DNA from: Blakeslea trispora
Taxonomy: Eukaryota; Mucoromycota; Mucoromycetes; Mucorales; Choanephoraceae
Reading direction: 5' to 3'
Length of the DNA: 64,000 nucleotides
Assembly: GCA_025331445.1 (NCBI GenBank)
Contig: JAIWNE010000052.1
Span: 62,001 to 126,000 of the forward strand
Part shown: piece by piece, positions 1 through 11,212 of the stretch
Position numbering within the stretch: the first letter of the stretch is position 1
Layout of the letters: every line of letters starts with the position of its first letter
Notes under the pieces: model-generated
What the model saw: only the letters and a program-made list of their open reading frames with translations
Databases searched by the model: none
Told to the model about the DNA's origin: nothing
Translations under genes and position numbers: made by a program

Positions 1-804
1 GCTCCTTCATCTTACACAGAATGGCTGTTTTTCAACCACTGAGGATTCTTATTTACAACCATTAGCCCAATCCATCGCCATTGAATCCTAAATGTTAATT
101 ACAACAGCTTATTGAAGTCAAACAAAGCTGTTTCCTTTCAATCTCAATGATCATAAACTGCAAATTCATGTACCACTGAACTTAAATCACAAAGTTAGAA
201 AATTGTTTATTTTGTCAAGTTCCTAAAAGGAAAGCAATAATACGACCACACACACACTACATGTTGTGTTGCTACCTGAAAAAGCATCATCGTTGGTCAA
301 CATAATGAAAGTAAGAATAAGAGGACACATTCAGACTTACTCAAGACATTCATCTTTGATGGTGTTCGGTTTTAGAAGAAAAGATCGCAGCTTTCTCTGT
401 GCCATCTTATACCGAATTAAATTCCAAACACATCTAATGGAGCCAACTATTTTATACATTTTTAAGAAAAAGTTCGAAAGACTGGCACTCTATCCATTTC
501 TCCTGAAATTCAATAGGTGTCGACTTTAGAAAAAAAAAGCAAAGGCAGAGAACATACATGCAAGATATGTGTTCCCTTTTTCTTTGTCTGTTTTGTTGAT
601 GGGTTGTTCTTTCTCTTTTTCTGAAAAGAATAAGCATAACAGCATTCAAAAAGAATGTGTAAATAAATACAGTGGTTGTAAAGGTTTATAAATGTAAAAA
701 TGTATATGTATATGAAGATAGAATATAAAAAATTATTATATGATAAAAGTATATAAATATATAAAGATAGATAAATGCGGGTGTGTATAAGACCATGGGT
801 ATCC
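1..804. other. Non-coding flank at window start
   Basis: No convincing gene is visible here. The stretch is AT-rich, with several short chance reading frames and a run of TATATA-like sequence around 700-770. It probably contains the 3' UTR and terminator region of the minus-strand KH-domain gene that ends at 805, plus the flank of a gene lying outside the window. Confidence 0.6.
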
Positions 805-3800
805 TTAGTAGTAATTAAACCGCTGTGAATGAATTGATTTAAGAGAATTGTTGTTGTCATTACTGTTTACAGCAACGGGGATGGGCGTACTAAGTGAGTT
901 TGAAGGATTTCTTCCTATTGAAATTGTGTTAATAAGTCTTGGTAAATAAATAAAAAAAGAAGAGACGAATAGAAGAGAACTTACGATCAAATGGATAAAA
1001 TTGCGAATTGGATGAATAATAATCATAAGAATGAGAAGGTGCTAATCCATCTATTCCTATTCTTGAGGTAGAGTTGGTCATATTGAATGGGTATGGTCCG
1101 AAAGAAGATAGATAGTTTTTCATTTCAGAATTGTTGTTGTTACTGCCTGTACTATGAACAACATTCGCATTACTATGGCTAGAGTTGTAACGAGAAAGTC
1201 CAGCAGTAGTACTACTACTGGTGCTAAGGCTGCTAGAGACAATAGGTTGGGTTGGAAAATGCTGACTGCTGACACCAGGGGGGATCAGAGAAGTGCTTCG
1301 TTGTCTAGAGTATCCAATAGGAGCAAATGAGTAATTGGCACTATGATTTGATATGTAGTCTGGCTGAGTCTGCTGATGACTACGAAGGCTGTTAGCGTTG
1401 CTACTGCTGCTGTTAGCAAACTGATAATAGTTGCTTAAGCTGTTAAATTGGGTATCATTATGGCTTGAAGAGGAAGTGACAGAGCTAGTTGAGTAGTTGG
1501 CTTTGAGTTCTGGTCTTGGATAAAAGAATTGTGTATTAGTTTTTGGTATATTGGAGCGCGAGGGTTTAAGATGGAAACTCTAGAATACAGCATGAGATTA
1601 GTAAGAGAAACACACACAAAAAAAAACAATCATATCGATACTTACAGTTGGACTGACAGGACTTTCTGCCCATACATTGAAATCATCCATGGAAGTATTG
1701 CTTTCTTGTTGATCAAATCCATTGTTTCTGTTCACAGCAAAAAAGTCAGTAGCCGATGGTTGTAATGAAGCTTTTCTCAATTGACTGCTAGCTATAGGAG
1801 TAGAATGTTGTTTTTTCTGCTGAAAGAAAGTAGTGTTTTGATCCATTAGCTCGGAATTCTTTGCTGTATGACCTTCATCTAATAATAGACCAAATAAGTT
1901 TTTTTTTTAAAGAAAGAACATTTAAATTAAAACATACATGATTCAGGATGATCGATATGATGCATAACAGATGGACTAATATGGCGCATATCCTCAGGAC
2001 TAGGCGAGCCATTCAATGCATTGTTGTGAAGTGTATCGTCAATGGGTACAAATCTGCTTCCCATAAAGGCGTCAAACATTTGGCGAGCTTTTGGCATTTG
2101 ACTTTTTGAACTGGCATCAAAACATAGCTTAAAAGTCAATACTCTGCAGTCACTGAATAAGACACTATCCATTTGACGAGGTTCAATCTTGAAATGATGA
2201 CTTTCTGCAGACTCACTCAAATCAGCTTCCAACATGGCATTTGTCAAGACCAACGCATCAGGTAAGATCAAGAAAATACCTGTCTTTTGATACACCTTGT
2301 GTTGTAGTTCCTCAATATCGGGTGATTTGAAAATATTCTCAAGCACGACAGAGGCAGGTACTTGAATGTCCATGTACTGAGGTAACAAGCTTTGTACTCG
2401 CAATTGCATTTCTTCAATATGAGATTGTGGACCGGTTATTAACACATGGTCTGTACCATTTCGTTCGGGCCAAGTAATTCTCGAGTTGTACAACCTTCCT
2501 TTATCGCGCAAGTATTTTCCATGATGATGCAGTAAGGTTCTCTGAATGTAAAAAGGCACGAACTCTGGTCGAGAAATGTAATCACGGTCCTTTTGAAATG
2601 TGATGAATTCCATGACGGCTGCTTTTAGTTTCAAAAGGCTCTGAATGTTCTTCTCTGGTGTTCTTGCAACCACGTTGTGTTCATTTTCAAAATAACCACC
2701 AAACGTAGCCAATTCTTCATTGCTCGAAAACTTGACATAAACACCATACTGTTTCATGACGCGCTGAATGTTTTTGCCAGCCACACCGATAATGCGTCGA
2801 TGACAGATTTCGGGAACAAAAAAGGAAATCTCAGCAGGAAGTTCGTTTTGAAGCGATTCTAACCCGTCTTTGGCCTTGAAAAAATCCTCGCTTTCGATGG
2901 TAATAATGAAATTGTAATCATTAAATGCTTGAAATTGAATATCAGCATCACACGATTTCATGATTTTGTTGATCTTTCCATTCTTTTTTCCACTAATAAA
3001 TTCCCTTTGATCAAGAGCCAATTCAATAGAAAAGATGACAGATTTGTGCTGTTCCTAATCAACAAAAGAATAAAAGAGTAAACAACCAAAGAAAAAAAAA
3101 AGGGCTCATCACCGAGTCCTTTGTTTTCATCCCTTACCTGAGAAATAGGCAAAGTTCGAATGATTTGAACAATGGATTGAATCTGTTGTTTTGAGCCTGT
3201 AATCTCGAATCGATTCGTGTCTGTTCTATAGATGACTTCAGCACCGGCATCTTGTGATAAACGTGCAACTACATCTGGTGACTGGACTGTGTTCACATAA
3301 ACCACAGCCTGGAATATATGACTTGTCTATAAATGGGTTTTGTCCAAAAGAATAACATATACACGCCAAAGTAATATAAGCAAAAAAAAAAAAAAAAATT
3401 GCATTATCAAATAATATATTACATACCAAATAATTCAAGGATCGGAGTGTACGTTCAACGTTCACATTATTCTCGGCGTAGACTTGGATTTGGCTTAAAT
3501 TCTCAGACCCAAAAGGAGGAAAAGATATATGAGAGCCTATTAAAAGAAAGAGAGAAGTTGGGCAGACCATGTTAAAAGGGAAATCACATTTGTAGTTAGA
3601 CTGAATCAATTACCGTTATCTTTCATTATCTTGTCCAATTCTTCTTTCTTATAAAGCAAGAGCCAATCCCTCTTTCGTGGGTTTAGTACAGATTGGGAGT
3701 TACACATTGTTTTGATCTACAATGTATATGTACAAAAAAAAAAAAGAAAAAGTCAATTTTTTTTTGTCTAGTTCTGTCTCGTACACACTTTCTCTCTATG

Positions 3801-4676
3801 ATGTGTATATGTTTTCTATACCTTTTGTGGAAGCAACTTTCTAAGTAGAGTAGTTGCTTTTTGTACAGCTTCAGTTGTGCCACCTGTTACATGAATATTG
3901 CTTTCGGATTCAGCGAGTGACAATGCTTTTAGGATGCTAGTGTTATTGTTTGAGGGCTGGGTGAGTTTAGTCCAAGGAGAAGGTAGATAGACATTGGTGC
4001 CAGTTTCTTCCATGATAGACAAGATATTGATATGCTTTCGACTGCCAAGGACGTTATGAGTGCAGAGTGGTATATTTAAAATATTTGAAGTCAGACCCAA
4101 CTAAAAATAATAAAAAAGCCATAAAAGACACATGTTTTTTTCAGCAAATATATATATAAATGTAGATAGAAAAGACATACTAGATGATCAAAAAACAGTA
4201 ACACATCAATGCGAGCCATTTCCACTTTATCGACAGGGCCAATCATTTTCAACATCAATTGATTGTAGTCTACTACAATCTGGATATCATGCTTGATGGC
4301 AATCAGCTTTAATTGATCATGAAGTTTCTCTCTTGCTAGACTTCGGTAACATATACCAGGATGCAAAGAGTGAATGGAGAGTGCGACCTAACAATAAACA
4401 AATAAAAACAACATGAGAATGAGAAGTCCTTTTGTTTTTCCAAATTGTTCAGATACATACTTCAATAGGTTGTAGTTTCAATAAGTCTTGCTTTGCACTC
4501 GTAACATCGTTTGTAGTTCCTGAAATAGTGATACATGTGAATTTGCTTGATTGACTCAGAAAGACAGATTGTAATTGAGGAAAGTGTGTCTTGAGACGGT
4601 CGCAAAGAACGGAAGATAAAAAGCTGACTTGTTTTGAATTGTCAAAGCTGAAGGAATAGGTCGTTAAATGGGGCAT
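805..4676 (-). CDS. KH-domain RNA-binding protein (Bicaudal-C/vigilin-like)
   Basis: A split gene of about ten exons encoding roughly 1,000 residues. Several KH-type RNA-binding modules can be read. One near 2790-2740 reads RRIIGVAGKNIQRVMKQYG and has the GxxG loop (GVAG). Another, near 4050-3990, carries VLGSRKHINILSIMEETGT, the helix-turn-helix of Bicaudal-C-like KH domains but with a degenerate GxxG. The C-terminal third (about 1850-805) is rich in Ser, Asn and Gln and looks disordered. Splice sites are good: the last intron is 915-984 (donor GTAAGT, acceptor ATAG) and the phases join in frame to a stop at 805-807. The start at 4676 is the first ATG of an open exon after a poly-purine upstream region. 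The family binds mRNA in the cytoplasm; the specific target is unknown. Confidence is high for KH, moderate for each small exon. Confidence 0.82.
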
Positions 4677-5312
4677 ATTTTTTGGGAGGAGGGGGGGAAT
4701 TAGAGTGGTATAAGTTTAATTTTTTTTTTGAATCTTTTTCTATAACATGAAAAAAGAAAAGAAAAAGAAAAAGAGTAATATATAGTTTTTTTTTCTTTGT
4801 TTATAGCTCTCTCCTAAATGACTTTTTTTTTTTTTTGTAGAAACAGAAAGAGACAAAGAAGACAGGGAGTTTTTTCTTTTTTTTTAAAAATAAAATAAAA
4901 TAACAGTAATAAGAAAAAAAAGAAAAAGAAAAAAAAAGTGAGAGGAAAAAAAAAGGAAAAAAAAAAAGAGAGAGAGAAAAAGGGAAATAAAGCGAAATAA
5001 ATTTAAAAAAAAAAGGGGGGGGGGGGGATTTAAAAGTTTTTTTTTTATTGCAGTGTTTGATCAATACTGATGAGGCAAAAGATTGAAAATGTGCATGCTC
5101 TCTGAGCCACGCTTTATTTTCCTTTGAATGATAACGAAACAATCCAGTTTTCTTTACCAAAAAACTAAATGAAACAATTCCTATTTTGAAGGGAGGAACG
5201 TTTCTCAAACTAATAAAAAGATGAGTGTGTACTACATTTTCAGTCTTTGTTTCATTTATTTCGGTATTTTTCGTCCTTCCTAGAACAATCCTGGTTGATT
5301 CTTTATAGGCTA
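4677..5312. other. Purine/pyrimidine-skewed low-complexity DNA
   Basis: The upstream region of the KH-domain gene. From about 4730 to 5050 the plus strand is dominated by A and G runs, including long A tracts, GA repeats and a G run near 5015-5028. No gene is seen. Such tracts can be promoter-proximal in fungi or prone to triplex and slippage, but nothing specific can be assigned. Confidence 0.6.
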
Positions 5313-6500
5313 CTGTTCTCCATAGAATTCAACATGTTGCGCATTTGAAGTGTGTTGAGTGAGCGGGATCAAGATCATGTTTCTCGAATGCGTTTGAACA
5401 AAGATTTCGACCTCAACAGTAAAGGATTCTGTTCTATCACTTTGATACTTGAAGCCAGAATGAACAAAGCATGATCTGTATGTCTCTTTATCTACCCCCC
5501 TGTCTTGTTTATGGCATTCTTGATTGATTCTGATAGAATTAAGAGACAAAGGAAGCATACTGTACGTTTTCAATGCAACCCAAGAATTAGGTATGGTCTG
5601 AAGATAGAAAGCCTCTAATGAATTCTCTTTGCATCAATAGATCCATTGTTCACACTGGACAGAGTCCTTCCCTATCAATGAGCCCCTACACAGATTGTTT
5701 CAACCAAACCTCTTTGGTTTCATGCAAATGCCATATAAAAGCAATAGGCTTTTCTTGAGCAAGTTCAAACAAGACATCTCGACTAGCATTTGGCCCGAGG
5801 ACATGTCAAAGAAGGTCTTTGATAGGAGACCTGCTTTTTGTAAGAGCTTCTTTGGGATTCGTTGAACTGATTGACCACTCTATTTTTCAGTGCCTAAATG
5901 TGATGATATACAACTCAAAGACTTTTAAAGGCCTCCAGCGACTACAGCAAGCTGGAAATAGTCTGTTATATATTTTTCTTGTTCATTCGATTAGCTTTTG
6001 CAGGCTCTTTTTCTTTCTTTCTGAAATAAAAATGACATTCAAACAATGGAATAGACGGACTCCTTTCTTTAGAAAGAAAGAAAGGTGGATAGCATCAGCT
6101 TGTTGAACATCCTTAGAGATACGCTGAGTCTGGAGACTGATTTTCTGTACTGGTTCACTTGAGGGATCAAGCCTGGAGGCAGACGAATGGCTTTGCGAGT
6201 GATGTCTCGGGTATCAGCGCTACAATTTCTGGCTACAACCTATGGGAAGATGACCGAGCATTTGGTTTCTTTAATGATAGTGTTGGCTAATTGTGCCAGA
6301 AAAACAGTTGCTGTCTGTATAATTCTAGCTTCAATGCTGCTTTGTTTAGCATGTGTGTAGGTAATGACAAGTATTTAGTGGATATCCATTTGGCAGTTTT
6401 CAAACTTACAGCCAAGTTCCTTGCTTCTTGTTTCTCTTTGGATTCATTGATTTAGAAGAATTGCCAAAGTATGTCATGTATACTGTTGGATATATTTTGA
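5313..6500 (-). pseudogene. Decayed protein-coding gene, unidentified
   Basis: On the minus strand several stretches read as protein of normal composition but in changing frames and with in-frame stops. Examples are ARIIQTATVFLAQLANTI (about 6330-6270), TRDITRKAIRLPPGLIPQVN (about 6220-6160), KISLQTQRISKDVQQADAIH (about 6150-6090), PIAFIWHLHETKEVWLKQ (about 5750-5700) and a final 87-codon open stretch at 5573-5310. The pieces are collinear, so they look like one gene broken by frameshifts and stops rather than chance frames. I do not recognise the family. Some of the breaks could be unrecognised introns. Confidence 0.5.
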
Positions 6501-7886
6501 AAAATGTCCTGGCTTGGGAGGCTCTTGCGATACCCAAAGGCAATCATGTAACATTTGGATGATTACTAGTCATCGTTGTTCACAGTGTAGGACTTGGTAA
6601 GATATAAAGAAGAGAGAAATGTCATTTTTATTGTTCAAGGAAAATAGCGTGTGGCTCAGAGAGCATATATCACACTGAAAGTCAGAACCAGAGAGGATTG
6701 GTAATGTGTTGTGAGATGACTTTAAAGTGTTTTGCTTAGATGTTATTCATTTTATCCTTGTGCAGTACAAATCATCTCTATAAAAGCCTATAACCATAAC
6801 ATTTCATCTGCTCGACTTTTTTCCCCACTCTTATTTTATTTGTCGTATTTTCTCTACTACTTTATACGTTATACACTATCAATGTCTTATTACTCACATT
6901 GTGTTGAGAAAATCTATCCTTAGTTTAGATCGAACTGATCTTATCGTACTTTATCTGTCTTTCTCTTATTACAAATATCGCAATAGTGTTAAAGAACAAT
7001 AATGTATCTAACAGGATACCCCCCTTCAAGATGATCGAAACAAAAGCGATTTCTTTTTTTTATCTGGTACTGTACAGTATAAATGAAAACCTTTTACCAT
7101 GACTGTACAAGATTGAACAACAATTGCTTTCGTTTTTGAAATGCTTCGTTTCCCCCACCCTGTTTAATCCGGAAACAAGCAAAGATGGTCCCTTCTCTTA
7201 TTACACCAACATGATAGCAGTCCCTTCCTACCTACGCCCGTTCGGTTGGAAATCTGACTCTTTCGTGGTTCTTTTCGTTGGTCGCTAGATAGTTGCTTAC
7301 TGAATGACGATATGTGATCGGACACCTATAATAACCTATTGTTGTCTTGAAACAGGAGTTTTTTTTTTGTTGACTATCCTTGTTGCTATCTGGCTTGGCT
7401 CTGTAGTGCTCACCTATTCTCAGCTTCTGCATCATCATCACCAACAAGTCTCAAATGAGGTTTTCTCCTTTTTGTGGGTTTAGAGACTCTTATGTAGTAT
7501 CAACCTACAGATGGACCAAGGCTTAGAGCTCTCTTGAAGCTTACAAGTATGATGTATTCAATTCGCAATACCCATTCGTTTCTGTATATATTTTCTTTTT
7601 CTTTATTTGTGTGTGTGTGTGTGTGTATTATCCTGTTCCTTGGTGTAAATAAGTTATAGTTTGACTCACGACTATTTCTGAGTCAATCTTATTCCAGTGT
7701 TCTGCTTGATTTACCTTTGGCATTGACAAATTGTACCAGAACCGGGCCTTCTTTTTTAAAGAGAAAGGTGATGTAATGATTACCTAATACTGTCTGCTGA
7801 TCATCAAACCACTGCCATTAATAATCACATCCCTCCACAATGGGTGTCGGGGTTTTTCAGTTTTTTTTTTCTCTTATAAATAATTG
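6501..7886. other. Intergenic region upstream of glutaredoxin
   Basis: Mostly AT-rich with no supported gene. A (GT)n microsatellite lies at about 7611-7627. The last 60 bases contain a T-rich stretch and TATAAA-like sequence directly before the glutaredoxin start, so the core promoter is probably there. Confidence 0.55.
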
Positions 7887-8351
7887 ATGGGCAGTTTACA
7901 ATCGAAACAGCTTTCACCAGAAGAAATGTCCAAGATCGAACAACTCGTTGAAGAAATCATCAACAGCAACAAAATCGCTGTCTTCTCAAAGTCTTACTGC
8001 CGTAAGTTATCTTCATTTGACGCGTCGCTTTTTGCCTTCTCTTTTACTTACCTTTGTTTATGCATAATAGCTTACTGTCAAAAGGCTAAGCGTTTGCTTC
8101 AAGAACTCGATTATGAATTCTTTGCTATCGAACTCGACACTAAAGGTAAAAAGTTGTAGACAATGAATTTGTTCAAGAAAAGTGAATTGATAAGTGTATT
8201 AGATGAAGGAGCTGCTATTCAACAATACCTTCAAGATAAGACCGGCCAACGTACCGTCCCCAACATCTTTATCAACCAACAACACATTGGTGGCTGTGAC
8301 GACCTCTTCTCTGCCAAATCTTCTGGCAAGCTTCAAAAGCTGCTTCAATAA
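7887..8351 (+). CDS. Dithiol glutaredoxin
   Basis: Three exons, 7887-8001, 8071-8145 and 8203-8351, give a 112-residue protein. Joining exon 1 to exon 2 recreates the codon for Pro of the active site, so the protein reads SKSYCPYCQKAKRLL, a CPYC dithiol motif. The later motifs TVPNIFINQQHIGGCDD are the cis-Pro (TVP) and the GG-C-D glutathione-binding signature. Glutaredoxins use glutathione to reduce protein disulfides and mixed disulfides. There is no long targeting extension, so a cytosolic enzyme is likely. The start is ATG 7887, immediately after a TTG codon. The first intron interrupts the active-site codon, which hides the CPYC motif in unspliced DNA. The length is normal for the family. 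Confidence 0.95.
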
Positions 8352-9239
8352 ATAAACAAAAAAAAAAGAAAAAGAAAAAGAGGGGAGACAATAGGCCATG
8401 TCTATACTGTAAAATACATACTGTCTCTCTCTCTTTTTTTTTCTTTCTTTCTTTTGAATCAGTGATAGTGGTTACAAGCTAACAATAGCAGCAAGTTAAG
8501 AGGTTGAAAGAAACCAGCTTTGTAGAGATTGAACTTTTCAAGAGCATAAATTACCCATCGTGTCTCTTTTTCAGAAAAGAAAAAAAGTCCTATCTAATCA
8601 TGTGATTTAATGATTGTCTATTGCAAGTAGAATTATCTAGTTGACAAGTGTTTTGTGGAATGGATTCTTCTGTAGACTATTATTGTTAGGGTGAGTGAAA
8701 TAGAAAGAGGAGGGGAGACTACTACGGATGTGCCGTTAATCAACCTAGTTTTGTCTGTCATTGTAAAACATTAGTCAGAAAAATATGTTAGGCTTAGTAA
8801 GTTAACTCTGTGACTAAAGCACCTAAAGTCAACAAAGATATATCCAACAAAGCCATTTGATCAAGCACAAGTCAAAAGCACACTGAGATACAGATAAAGT
8901 CTTTTTTTTTTTAAGAAACGATAAGCTGCATTAATAAACAAACCGCATATCGAAATCAATATATCAGTATTCAGTCAATTACTGAGCCGCGGCTATATTC
9001 AAGTGTACTGTCGACTAAAGTAATACTATTACAGGCAGTATACACACACACACACACACAAAAAGAAAGAGCGAGATATCAATGGTAATTGAAACCATCC
9101 ATACAAGTGGTTTATCTCAAGCCAGTTAATAGCTAGAGTGTATGTTTAGACTGTCAAGTTACATGCTGACAACAGACTGATGAATACAGAAAACTAAAAA
9201 AATACGTAGGAGTCATGAAATTCAATAGAACACAATCGA
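8352..9239. other. Intergenic, no gene seen
   Basis: AT-rich sequence after the glutaredoxin stop. It contains A-rich runs near 8360-8380 and 8905 and a (CA)n microsatellite at about 9045-9061. No coding stretch could be supported. Confidence 0.55.
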
Positions 9240-9560
9240 ATATATAAACTGACATCAGTTGAAGAAGCAACTTCATGAACGATGGAAACATCGGCTGTTG
9301 AAGTCAATGTTCTGGTGCGAAGGCCATACAGCTCTTTAATCGCTTAATAGTCAAGCAAATGTTTAACGATGAAAAAAAAAAAAGAAGAAAAGTGTGAGCC
9401 TTTTACCTTGTAGCCAACTATTGGTTCAACTTTGATACTCTCTCCAAGGATGCTCCATCTTTCTTGCTGTCTTCTTCTTCTTCTTTAACTTCACCAGCAC
9501 CAACTTCAACAACAAAGTCCAAGTGGCAGCTCCTTGGAGCATCCTTGTCAAATAGGATTT
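9240..9560 (-). pseudogene. Two decayed exons of an unidentified gene
   Basis: On the minus strand a stretch at about 9550-9425 reads RSCHLDFVVEVGAGEVKEEE and continues through an acidic tail. A second open stretch at about 9345-9245 reads AIKELYGLRTRTLTSTADVS. A GTAAAA donor and an AAG acceptor between them look like an intron. Inside the first exon a GAGAGAG run shifts the frame: with two fewer bases the text would continue as ESIKVEPIVGYK. This looks like a gene fragment decaying by slippage. The family is not recognised, and the partner exons on either side are missing or unreadable. Confidence 0.4.
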
Positions 9561-10283
9561 TATTGGAATTAGACACTATGGATTAGCCTATCTCTTAAGT
9601 GGCTAAAAGAACAGATAGGTATACGCATGCCCATCGTGGCTTTTTGTTCTTCGTTTGAAACATAAACCTATTCTTTGAGTCATAAACAAACAACTGTAGT
9701 TTATAGCAAAGCAGCTTGAATCTGTAGCAGTGAGATATAGGAATTACATCAAGGAAAACAAAGGCAGTGCTCTGGTTTATGACATGTAGGCAAAGCATCT
9801 CAAAAATACAACTCAATCATAGCTAATGCTTATAAAATGTGCTATTTCTTAAACAATGCTTATTTCTAGACTGATTGTTGAAAAAGGGTTCCTTCCTTTT
9901 TGTATAGGCAAATAGGGAAAGTCATTTGACTGATTTGTTGAGTCTAAATGTGTTTTTATGTGAATTGGGTTCAGTAATTACATCAATTTAGCTGTAATTT
10001 TTGAAAATAGGCCCCATCTTACCATCATCCTTTCTTATTAGAAAATCAAGGGGGAAATATAAGCGTAAGGAACTTGATGTCTATAACCAAGCAAAAAAAG
10101 ATATATATACAGTAAATAGCCTGTATTTCAAGGGAAACAGCAATGATACAGACAGACAGTATAGATTGCTCGGAATGCTAGTCATTACATCTTTCATTCG
10201 TGGCAGAAAAAAAAAAATAAAGATATGATTTATATAATTTATTTTCCGCCTATTTCTTTTCTTCTCTCTCTTTCCTTTCAAAC
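9561..10283. other. Intergenic, no gene seen
   Basis: AT-rich with chance frames only. The last ~60 bases before the small membrane protein gene are pyrimidine-rich, as is common upstream of start codons in this window. Confidence 0.5.
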
Positions 10284-10718
10284 ATGTTACAAAAGAGAAA
10301 TCAGGCAGTCATACCCGGTACATTTCCTAGTGCCAATCAGATAACCCATCATTCTCAAAGACACAGATATTTGAATTTCTTTAGTAGACTAAAACATGTC
10401 TGGAAACGAAAACCAGCTGTACAGCAAGAAAACAATCTAAACCTATCACTTACCGTCAATAACCATTACCATTATTCTCAAAACCATAAGCCATCCACAT
10501 CCATTGTACAACAAATCATCATCATGCCACAGGCTCAAGCATACAGTCTAATGGCCTTAATTGCACTCTTTTTAGTGATTGTTGGATTTGCCTTGTTGCA
10601 AGTGCATCGTGTTCTTTCGATCCTGCAAGTCATTCTAGATAGTCTAACATATATTGCGTTTACATCCATGTCAGGATTAGGGTCCGTTGTCAGGCTGATA
10701 AAACACTTGATTGTATAA
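10284..10718 (+). CDS. Small membrane protein, function unknown
   Basis: A single uninterrupted frame of 144 residues. The first ~85 residues are basic and polar, with an NNHYHYSQNH stretch. A hydrophobic block at about residues 92-115 (SLMALIALFLVIVGFALLQV) is a good transmembrane helix, followed by a second amphipathic to hydrophobic stretch. No catalytic motif is visible. It lies convergent to the 64-residue membrane protein on the minus strand, whose stop is at 10762, leaving 43 bp between the two genes. I do not recognise the family. The clear start, even codon use and TM segment support a real gene, but it could also be an exon of a longer one. Confidence 0.55.
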   Translation: MLQKRNQAVIPGTFPSANQITHHSQRHRYLNFFSRLKHVWKRKPAVQQENNLNLSLTVNNHYHYSQNHKPSTSIVQQIIIMPQAQAYSLMALIALFLVIVGFALLQVHRVLSILQVILDSLTYIAFTSMSGLGSVVRLIKHLIV

Positions 10719-10761
10719 AAGAATATATATTGTTTATGCCATAAGCCTTGTCTATTTATTG

Positions 10762-11079
10762 TTATTTTGCTCGGTTGTTCTCTCGTTCATCACGTTCCTT
10801 TACACCTATAGGTCTAACTGGAGTACCATCAAACTTGCGAGGTTCTTCACCTAAAACAACTAAGAAAAATAAAAATAAAAAAAAGAGGCGCAATTTAGTA
10901 TATAGACATACATGCTATTTGTGCTTGAGTTACTTCGCTTATAAAGGATCCAAGTGGTCACTACTGCAAAAGGACCAGAAACCATAATAGTGGCTAATCT
11001 AATTGAGGTTGAGATTCTCTTGTTTTACTATCTCAAGTCATCATTACCTTCTTCCTGCTGGTGAGAGTTTAATGCCCAT
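10762..11079 (-). CDS. 64-residue single-pass membrane protein, likely mitochondrial
   Basis: Three short exons on the minus strand: 11079-11048, 10998 to about 10934, and 10859-10762. Introns use GTAATG...TTAG and GTAACT...TTAG and leave all phases in register. The protein begins MGIKLSPAGRR, has one hydrophobic helix (LATIMVSGPFAVVTTWILY), then YKRIVLGEEPRKFDG and a charged tail ending NRAK. A short basic N-terminus, one TM helix and a charged tail resemble small inner-mitochondrial-membrane assembly factors. That is an inference from shape; I cannot name the family with certainty. It starts 133 bp from the HAT1 start on the opposite strand, so the two genes probably share a bidirectional promoter. 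Confidence 0.7.
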
Positions 11080-11212
11080 AATGAAACAAGAAGAAGAAGA
11101 AAAAAATAAGAAATTTTAAAGAAACGCGACTCTTTTTTTTTTTTATATATAGAAAAATCCCCCTTTTTCTTTTTTTTTCTTATTTTACCCTCCCTCTCAT
11201 TCTAACATAACC
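11080..11212. promoter_or_regulatory. Shared divergent promoter region
   Basis: Only 133 bp separate the start codons of the 64-residue membrane protein (-) and HAT1 (+). The stretch contains GAA repeats, a T-run with TATATATA near 11143-11150 and a CT-rich stretch. Both genes must draw their core promoters from it. No specific factor site can be claimed. Confidence 0.55.

Noticed and set aside
4801..5208. Phe/Lys-rich 135-codon frame on the minus strand
   Set aside because: It is a translation of poly-purine/poly-pyrimidine low-complexity DNA with no protein-like composition.
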